Shown piece by piece: positions 57,067 through 64,000 of a stretch of DNA of 64,000 nucleotides; within the stretch, counting starts at the first letter, position 1; each line of letters starts with the position of its first letter. A program made the position numbers and the translations under genes. Below the pieces are notes generated by a model that had not been told where the DNA came from, searched no databases, and was given only the letters and a program-made list of their open reading frames with translations. The DNA lies in NCBI GenBank assembly GCA_002633005.1, contig NMRA01000077.1, positions 604,498-668,497 of the forward strand, read 5' to 3'. Origin of the DNA: Phoronis australis. Lineage: Eukaryota; Phoronida; Phoronidae.

Positions 57067-59464
57067 GTTGACTGACTTGTAAACAAACGCAAAGGACAAC
57101 TGCACTCATCACAACCGAGGTAAAACAATGATTGACTCAAAAAGTCACACAGTCAGACTATATGAAATCGAAATGGCGGGAAATTCTTAACCCCCTAAAC
57201 GTCATTTCCGGAGTAAAGCACGACTAATTAATACAGTTACGGGAACGTGTAATTAACTGAAACAAATATCTGGGATAATCAACGATCCGTATTTTATTCT
57301 AAAAATGACATGAAAAAAGGTTGCCTTCTCCTTTAAATTGTTAAATGCAGCATAGTTTTACTAGTTCCTTTTGTGTAATGTCCTGTTATTTTTAAACTCT
57401 ATGACTGTAAAGAAATACAATTAAAAAGATTAAAAACAATTAGAAATTGGACTTTATTATTCACTAAATCCCTCGCCATTCTCTCACTGTGCAACATATA
57501 AAGAAGTGATGTCAAAGACGTTTGACGTCAATTCTGTAACATCAATCTTAGCATAACAGAAGAATTTGGCAAATTTGATTGACAGTGTTCATGATTACAT
57601 TAAAATATGTTTTTATGTGTTTTGTAAATGTTCATTGTGATTCTGGCCCTGCCCACAGTGTACCCAGTGTCAGGTTTGATTGGAGTAGGAAGTTAAGAGG
57701 AAATGTTCTTTTTCCAAGCAATCTAGCGCTGTTCAATACTACACTAATATTTGTGCAGAAACAGCATGGTTTTTGAACTCGAACCTTTTGAACTCTAACC
57801 TTTGAATAGATGCTTTCAAGATTCTAAAACTTTGTTTGGAAAAACTTGCTCTGAGGCTGCATGGTAAGTAACACAAAAATGACTGATTACTTTGTGATAC
57901 AAAGCCAACTCAAACTATGTTCTGATGCCAATTCAATGTTTCTGCACCATGGGTTGTTCTGTATTACTATTACAATTGTTTTTAAAACATTGTCTTGCCC
58001 TGCAGCCTTTAATGGGGACTGAAATATTGGGAAATTGTTCAGCCTCACTAGACTTGGGTGGTCTTGAACCTTGTGGGGTCTGGTTTCAGATTACAATTCT
58101 TTTATTGGTAGCTAGGTTGTATTGGTTGCACACAACTTGTACCACCCTAACAAACATGGGGACTATTTCCAGTGTGTGTGTGTATTGGTTGCACACAACT
58201 TGTACCACCTTCACAAACATGGACACTTTCCCACTGGGCTTGCGTTTGCTGCGATTGCAGGATATTCCCTCTGTGTGGCTTTGCTGGTGTTTTTCAAATG
58301 CATTGCTGGATGTTTGTCCACTCGTAAACATCCAATGGCATCAAAACAACTTGTGGAGATGTGTAATTTATGTTTTGGATTTAAGTTGGATGTACCTTGG
58401 AAATCTCTCACTAAAAAGTTGCTAATCTAATGATACTTGATTGATAGAGGTTCACATTCATTTTTATACCATAATCCCTATCTATCCGTCTGGCACCTGT
58501 CCAGCTGCTTTATCTCCAAAACCCTTAAATGTATGTTCGTGAAATTTCATGGATGGGACAGCATGAGCAAACTTTTTCACGGATCCGACTACTGGTGTAC
58601 CCCCTAGTTGCAATTTAGTTTTTTACGTTTACCACTGTATATTCAAACTAAGGTTCTCGACAAATTTTCATTAAATTTGGCAGATAGGCTTCTATTGATA
58701 TGGCAACATCCTTCCGTTTGCGTATGAATTTGGGGTATTTAGTGCCACCTATTTTTTCTGTCTTTTGCATCTGGTTTTTGGAATTCGCCCCTCTATCAAC
58801 CAAACCACTCTAAGGATGATTGTGAAAATTGGCATTTATGCTCCTACTGTGAAGCTGACGATGATTTTCGGTCGACTTTGACTCCTGTGGTGCCTCCTAC
58901 TGTGGCAGTTTTTTTTGCGCCCATGACTATATCTCCTAAACCCTCTGCAAGATCTTCATTACATTTAGCAAGTGTTTTTACATGAAGTTGACAACTTAAG
59001 GGTGACGACTTTCGGATGGATCCGATGAACGCTGTTCCCCTTGTGGCAGTTTCAGTTTTTTCCATTTTCCTCTGTTTCTCTGAAGCTTCTTGACGGATTT
59101 TTATGAAATTTGGTAAACAGTTTTCTATTAAAGAAGCGATGACTTGCTCCCATTTTCGAATGGATTCGACGTATTTTGCACCTTCTAGTGGTCATTTTTA
59201 ATGTTGTCTAGTCTGTTTTCGGCATCCACCCCTCTATAAATTTAAAACCACTCTAAGGATGATTTTGAAAATTGGTGTTGTTTCTATTGTGAAGAGGATG
59301 GCTGATGATTTTCGGATGACTCGGCACCTCCTATTGCCATTTTTTGTGTCTATGGCTGTATCTCCCTAAACGCTCTGCGAGATCTTTATTAAACTTGGCA
59401 AGTGTATTTATATGAAGTTGGCAACGGGCAACGATGGACATTGAATGGATCCGACTACCGCTGT

Positions 59465-59476
59465 GCCCCCTAGTGG
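59465..59476 (-). promoter_or_regulatory. CTCF-consensus-like motif
   Basis: CCACTAGGGGGC on the minus strand, type-1 box of family C. Confidence 0.35.
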
Positions 59477-60168
59477 CAATTTTATTTTTTCATTGTCCTC
59501 TGTATCTTAGAAACTTCTTGACAGATTTTTATGAAATTTAATAAATGGTTTCTATTAAAGACTCAACAGGTTCTCATTTTCAGATAGATTTGACATATAG
59601 AGGCTGTTTTTATTATCATGAAATTTTGCAAATAGGTTTCTATTAAGGAGACGAGGGCGCCTTCTCATTTTCGGGTGAATTTGATGTATTCTGCACCAGT
59701 GGTTCCTAATGGCAATTTTTTTACGTTGACCTTTGTATATTTGGAGTTCTTTGACGGATTTTCAAGAAATTTGGCAAATAATCTTGAGAGAAGACATCTT
59801 CCCACTTTTGGATGGGTTCAATATATTCTGTGCCAGCCCATCTGATGGCCATTTTTATGTGGACGCATTATGCCGTAATAGTCATCCGTCCGTCCGTCCG
59901 TCCGTCCAGCGTGTGCTGCTCTATCTCCAAACCGTTTGACGTATGTTTATGAAATTTTGCACGTCTTCCTTTCATAGATGGGACGGCATAAGCGAACTTT
60001 CGGATGGATCCGACTACCCGTGTGTCCCCTAGTGGCAATTTTAGTTTTTTAAGTTTACCTCTGTATCTTCAAAGGTCCTCAACGTATTTTCATAAAATTT
60101 GGCATATAGGCATCTATTAGTGAGATGGCACTATCCTCCCGTTGTCGGATAGATTTGACGTAGTTTGT

Positions 60169-60180
60169 GCCACCTAGTGG
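60169..60180 (-). promoter_or_regulatory. CTCF-consensus-like motif
   Basis: CCACTAGGTGGC on the minus strand, type-2 box; exact fit to CCASYAGRKGGC. Confidence 0.35.
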
Positions 60181-60314
60181 CCATTTTTACTATTTTCGAG
60201 TCTTTTTGGCGTCCACCCCTCTATCAACCAAACCGCTTTAAGAATGATTGTGAAAATTGGCATTGTGTTCTTGACAGCTGATGAGAATTTTCCGATGACT
60301 TCGACTTCTGTGGT

Positions 60315-60326
60315 GCCTCCTAGTGG
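60315..60326 (-). promoter_or_regulatory. CTCF-consensus-like motif
   Basis: CCACTAGGAGGC followed by ACC on the minus strand, type-3 box; it fits the looser NCA-NNA-GRN-GGC-RSY form. Confidence 0.35.
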
Positions 60327-60747
60327 CAGTTTTTTTTGCGCCCATGGCTATATCTCCTAAACCGTTTGCAGGATCTTTACTAAATTTAGCAAGTGTATTT
60401 ATATGATGTTGACAATGGACAGCGACAAATTTCGGATGGTATGGCTACCGGTGTGCTCCCTAGTGGCAATTTTAGTTTTTTTACTTTTACCTCTGAATCT
60501 TCAAAGGTCCTCGACGTATTTTCATAAAATGTGGCATATAGGCATCTATTAGTGAGATGGCGCTATCCTCCCATTTTTGGATGGATTTGATGTAGTTTGC
60601 ACCACCTAGTGGCCATTTTTACTGTTTTCGAGTATTTTTGTTGGCATCCACCCCTCTATCCACCAAACCGCTCTAAGGATGATTGTGTAATCTTGCTATC
60701 AAGAGGAAGGCTTATAATGATTTTCCGATGAGTTCAACCACTGTGGC

Positions 60748-60759
60748 GCCTCCTAGTGG
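60748..60759 (-). promoter_or_regulatory. CTCF-consensus-like motif
   Basis: CCACTAGGAGGC followed by GCC on the minus strand, type-3 box, 433 bp after the previous type-3 site. Confidence 0.35.
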
Positions 60760-60886
60760 GAGTTTTTATTTTCTTTGCTTCCATAGCTGTATCTCCTGAT
60801 AAGATCTTTACTAAATTTAGCAAGTGTATTTATATGATGGTGACAATGTACGACCACGACTTTCAGACGGATTTGACTACCGGTTT

Positions 60887-60898
60887 GCCACCTAGTGG
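60887..60898 (-). promoter_or_regulatory. CTCF-consensus-like motif
   Basis: CCACTAGGTGGC on the minus strand, type-1 box. Confidence 0.35.
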
Positions 60899-61110
60899 CA
60901 ATTTTAGCTGTTACATTTACCTCTGTATCTTCAAATGTCCTTAACGGATTTTCATAAAGTTTGGAAATAGGCATCTATTGGTGAGATGACGCTATCCTCC
61001 ACTTTTCGGATGAAATAGAGGTATTTTGCGTCACCTAGTGGCCATTTTTGCTGTTTTTGAGTCCACCCTCTATCAACCACTCCATTCTAAGAATAATAAA
61101 AATTGGTGTA

Positions 61111-61475
61111 TACCGTAAACGTTTGGGTTAACGCCCATGTTCACTTGATCACCCATCTTCAACTTTAAGCAGATTTCCGATTTAAGCACCCACTGCTTGG
61201 TTAACTGCCCCTCTGCGATGTTTGAAGATTTCCAGTTAAGCGCCCACCTCTCGGTTAAGCACCCATCCCCGACTTTTTAAGGAAACACACGATTGCCGCA
61301 CTTAGATACAGATGGATGATCACAATGAGTGCAATGATGCTGGTGACAATGAGTGCAATGATGCTGGTGACAATGAGTGCAATGATGCTGGTGACAATGA
61401 GTGCAATGATGCTGGTGACGGTGGTTTGGCAATGTGAATTACAATACAAGTAATGAATTACTGTCCCAGGACAGA
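61111..61475 (+). repeat. GCGCCCA-rich repeat (intact relative of 43745-45475)
   Basis: Starts TACCGTAAACG and has recurrent GTTAA(C/G)CGCCCA-like steps (several imperfect 35-50 bp sub-repeats). It preserves the uninterrupted site (CGGTTAAGCACCC) that is occupied by a transposon at 43.87 kb. Contains a 24-bp tandem block (61322-61417). Confidence 0.7.
61322..61417 (+). repeat. 24-bp tandem repeat, 4 units
   Basis: Four identical units ACAATGAGTGCAATGATGCTGGTG. The relative at 45.39 kb has a single copy, so the expansion is specific to this locus. Confidence 0.92.
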
Positions 61476-61576
61476 TTTGTATGAAATTTGGTAAGTAGTT
61501 TTCTATCAGAGAAGTGATGGCACTTCCCGTTTTCGGATGTATCGGACATTTTTGCGCCATCTAGTGGCCATTTTTA
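61476..61576 (+). repeat. family C monomer fragment
   Basis: ATGAAATTTGGTAAGTAGTTTTCTAT through GCGCCATCTAGTGGCCATTTTTATGATG: one type-2 monomer end. The box at 61556-61567 gives CCACTAGATGGC with GCA following, a CTCF-consensus fit. Confidence 0.65.
61556..61567 (-). promoter_or_regulatory. CTCF-consensus-like motif
   Basis: CCACTAGATGGC followed by GCA on the minus strand; exact fit to CCASYAGRKGGC. Confidence 0.35.
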
Positions 61577-61822
61577 TGATGCGAATAATCAACCCTAGAC
61601 ACACCCTGTTCGTGGTGCATTCGTGGGTGCATTTCAACGGTCGGTGTTGGTCTTGTATATGATACATATAATCACCCCTAGAAGCACACCATTTGCGATG
61701 CAGTCGTGGGTGCATTTCAATGGTCGGTGTTGGTCTTGTATATGATACATATAATCACCCCTAGAAGCCATTTGCGATGCAGTCGTGGGCGTATTTAAAT
61801 GCTTCTCATTGCTCTTGTTTTA
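61577..61822 (+). repeat. 83-bp tandem repeat, 3 units
   Basis: ATAATCACCCCTAGA..GATGCAGTCGTGGGTGCATTTCAA.GGTCGGTGTTGGTCTTGTATATGATACAT recurs three times; the last unit has a 6-bp deletion and diverges at its end. A single relative lies at 18690-18735. Confidence 0.8.
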
Positions 61823-62545
61823 TTTCTCTTTGATAGTTACTTTGTCATACTGTCATCAAAAATGATGTAATGGAGCTGTGCTTTCAGTTCGGTGTGCTTA
61901 AGTGACAAATGTTGCTTCTTTCGCCAAGTTATCTGTGATCATGTCACCATCCTACAATGTTTTTGAAAAACTGCAGCAGTGCCATAGATGAAATCCACCA
62001 AACTGTAGTGAGAATGTGCCCATGGAGATCTTGTCTAGTGCCTGTCCATTCTACAGGTATTGGGTTCAGTGGTGCCCTGTCCTGACCCAACCCCACAGTG
62101 TAATGTGCTTAATGCGTGATGGGTAATGACAGGGCCAGTATAAGGATATCATTCCTGTCTCAGATATTCCAGAGGTGGATGTAGAAGTGCATGTCATTGT
62201 TTGATCTGTTAGCACCAGCCACAGAATTAGATTTTATGCAAGGTTTCGATGAGAGATTTTTCTGACCATCTTCAGAGAAGTAGAGAAATGGCAAGCCAAA
62301 ATCTCATGAAAGATTCACTGTTGGACGTGCTGCCAATTAAAAGACCAATTTTAACTCCCGGAAAAAGTGATTACATTGTAATATCCCAGGTGCACGCCCT
62401 CTGTCAAAAACAACGAAGTACCCCTCCCCCAAGCTCCATATGTATTGTCATACAATTCCCCTATGTGTATAACAACATATTGCAGATCCAGCTAAATATC
62501 TACCTAACAGCTCACCGGCTACTTTGACTGGCTTTAACCGTAAGT

Positions 62546-62607
62546 GATCGCCACGCCCACCAAGGCATGCCACGCCCACCAAGGCATGCCACACCCACTC
62601 CAGCATG
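62546..62607 (+). repeat. 20-bp tandem repeat, 3 units
   Basis: CCACGCCCACCAAGGCATGC repeated twice and a third diverged unit (CCACACCCACTCCAGCATGC). Confidence 0.85.
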
Positions 62608-63890
62608 CCATGTCTCTCTAGCTTCTTACACTCATTCAAACTTGTCCCATCCTGCGCTCACAGGTTTGTTGGGTCTACTGAACAGTGTGTGTCATACTGT
62701 CTAGTTTGGCTATCCAATCTCTTTTGAAATTGAGAAATACCTTTTAATTCTTAACCTTTTCAGCACACAATGAAGCCAACAACTGAAAATTTATTATGTT
62801 AAATTTCTCATTGAAAATAAACAGTTAGAAATTACTGTCTATATTAGCTTGGTTTGTACTTTCTTTAAGTCATAAAACAACATTAGATAAAGTTTCCAGA
62901 TAAAATCAGTTGTTGAAGAAAAAAGACAATTTTGGCGATTATTTGTTGTGAAATGAGCGAAGTACCATTAAGATAGAACACAAAAAGATATCAATTCTAT
63001 ATTTTTATCAAATGTGGTATTTGTATTTTTAATGTAATCTTTAACTGACCATTGTTTTTGTAGTTATTTTTGTCACTTTTACCTTTGTAGTTTCTACTGA
63101 ACTTAATAATTGTGAGTTAGTACTTTACATTCCTTAGTCTTACATTTGTATGTTCATAGATTAGTCACATAGAATGCTTCAGGTATCTCAAATTAACAGT
63201 TTTTCATAATTTCTGTAGATATGTTTGTGTTTGGTGCATAACTATTCATTGTTCTCCTACTGTAATTTCTAGTAAGTTTGAGATATGCAGCACAGGTAAT
63301 TCACTTAACCCTCTCTAAGCAAAAACTCAGTCAGGGTAATACGAGAGTCACACCTTGGATTCATCCAATTTCAAGTTAAAAATAACCTGGATAGACATCA
63401 ACCTTGCTATTGAATGGCTGTAACCCTCATAATTCCAATTATTGTATCAGTTCTCATGAAGGGTCTTCACTTCCTCACACCTGTCAGTGTTATCTTCTGT
63501 TTCCAAGCATGGCATGAATGCCCTGCACTCCTGTGTGCTACAATGGTCACATAGAAATGGTGTGTGAGATCAGCTGACATGTAATTCCCCCTGGTGGCCA
63601 TTCAAGTCCCGTCTAGTACACAGCTTACCTGGAAATGATATGAGGTTAACAGGTTTATGGTTCCTCCTGGTGGTCAATCACACTGTCTTGTTGGTGAATT
63701 GTATCATATAAGTCAATGGAAGAACACCTTCACTTGCATATATGACCATTAGATTTTTATGTTATATTGGCATATTACTGGATGAAAGTTAAATGGTGTG
63801 TGAATTCAACAACAGCACGTAGGGTTTACCACTGATAAGACATGTCGCATTAAATTTACTTACTAAGTGGTGTCATCGTTATTGTTTTAG

Positions 63891-64000
63891 GTCGGCACAA
63901 GAGTTTCAAGCTGCGCCTGCCGTCAATACGACGTGACATAAGGGGTAAGACACAGAATAACAATGACGCGGAGAATCCGGTTGAGAAGAATGCTATCCCT
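63891..64000 (+). CDS. KCNH: ERG-type K+ channel, linker exon (partial)
   Basis: After acceptor TTATTGTTTTAG (AG 63889-63890) the phase-1 frame left by the previous exon continues as S-RHKSFKLRLPSIRRDIRGK, then TQNNNDAENPVEKNAIP to the window edge, without a stop. The basic K-x-F-[KR]-L-[KR]-L-P stretch corresponds to the (K/R)-F-x-x-K-(L/F)-P segment that starts the PAS-to-S1 linker in vertebrate ERG1 and ERG3, which supports joining it to the PAS exons. A donor-like GGGGTAAGA at 63945-63946 would also keep phase 1, so the exon may end at 63944 instead of continuing past 64000. The transmembrane core lies downstream of the window. Confidence 0.85.

Larger units (their letters stand above)
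56065..57332. mobile_element. Kolobok-like TTAA transposon, 1268 bp
   Basis: Inverted repeats of about 163 bp (56065-56227 and 57170-57332) starting AGG(G/A)GAAGGCAACCTTTTT, with shared GTTGATTATCCCAGA, AATTAGTCGTGC and TTAAGAATTTCCCGCCATTTCG blocks. Each end is flanked by TTAA (56061-56064 and 57333-57336). TTAA targets occur in Kolobok and piggyBac; the degenerate THAP zinc-finger sequence inside favours Kolobok, whose transposases carry THAP domains. The transposase core is absent, so it is non-autonomous. Confidence 0.75.
58445..61110 (+). repeat. family C: higher-order array of about 144-bp monomers
   Basis: The sequence is built of monomers of about 139-148 bp, each with TAT(C)T(C/T)C(C/A)AAA..GAAATTTGGCA-like text and a box (T/G)CC.CCTAGTGGC. 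Three monomer types follow each other (box continued by CAATTTTAGTTTTT, CCATTTTTACTGTTTT, or CAGTTTTTTTTGCGCCC), making units of 425-432 bp: type-1 boxes are at 58616, 59041, 59471, 60030, 60461 and 60893. The 559-bp step contains a new element start at 59863 (GTGGACGCATTATGCC, then CCGTCCGTCC), so at least two copies are joined head to tail. The first begins near 58445. Other copies: 27526-27880 and 18545-18830. Confidence 0.8.
55629..63890 (+). other. ERG channel intron, 8262 bp
   Basis: GTAAGT donor and TTATTGTTTTAG acceptor. Contains a Kolobok-like element, the family C array and smaller repeats. The frame at 57925-58425 (166 codons) includes a 66-bp duplication (TTGGTTGCACACAACTTGTA at about 58117 and 58183) and has no domain. 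The frame near 62276-62350 is discussed in findings. Confidence 0.85.

Noticed and set aside
57925-58425. Longest gap-free open frame (166 aa), hydrophobic
   Set aside because: Contains a 66-bp internal duplication, has an overlapping frame of similar length, no domain signature and no splice context; it lies inside the ERG intron between a transposon and family C.
1-64000. tRNA or rRNA genes
   Set aside because: I looked for B-box GGTTC(G/A)A(A/T)TCC-like text and cloverleaf context and found none convincing; a covariance-model scan would be decisive.

Overview
This is a 64 kb stretch of animal (metazoan) genomic DNA, AT-rich, dominated by interspersed and tandem repeats, with two runs of N (19360-19572 and 46374-47074). 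The only host gene I can support is an ether-a-go-go-related (ERG, Kv11 / KCNH2-6-7 type) voltage-gated potassium channel on the + strand. Three of its exons lie at the right end (50074-50304, 55500-55628, 63891-64000). The first two encode most of the N-terminal PAS (eag) domain; the third starts the linker between the PAS domain and the channel core. All junctions are phase 1 and use GT-AG sites. The first coding exon and the whole transmembrane part are not in the window. The density of DNA transposons, Penelope-like remnants and minisatellites suggests a marine invertebrate (hemichordate, echinoderm, cephalochordate or mollusc), but the sequence does not fix the species.

Layout. 1-18 kb: no recognisable gene; dispersed family A repeats with AC/ATC microsatellites, several minisatellites (17, 26, 33, 21 and 14 bp units) and a terminal-inverted-repeat element at 15087-16001. 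19-22 kb: two tandem copies of family B (recurring TTCGCCAAG), an assembly gap and a 16-bp minisatellite. 27.5-32 kb: a family C fragment, two head-to-head Penelope-like tails, one followed by a hammerhead-ribozyme-like motif, and a 2.37 kb hAT-like transposon nested inside another inverted-repeat element. 34-40 kb: an old and a young family B copy, and a family A copy. 40-47 kb: another Penelope-like tail, a CpG-rich patch, a 1.42 kb TA-flanked transposon inserted into a second repeat whose empty site is visible elsewhere, and a 48-bp satellite running into the second gap.

50-64 kb: the channel exons. Intron 50305-55499 holds a LINE reverse-transcriptase remnant, a 167-bp palindromic MITE and another MITE. 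Intron 55629-63890 holds a Kolobok-like TTAA element with degenerate THAP and P2X7-tail-like coding traces, then about 3 kb of family C. Family C proves to be a higher-order array of about 144-bp monomers (three per about 432-bp unit) in which each monomer carries a CTCF-consensus-like box in one orientation. I regard that array as the most interesting structure in the window.
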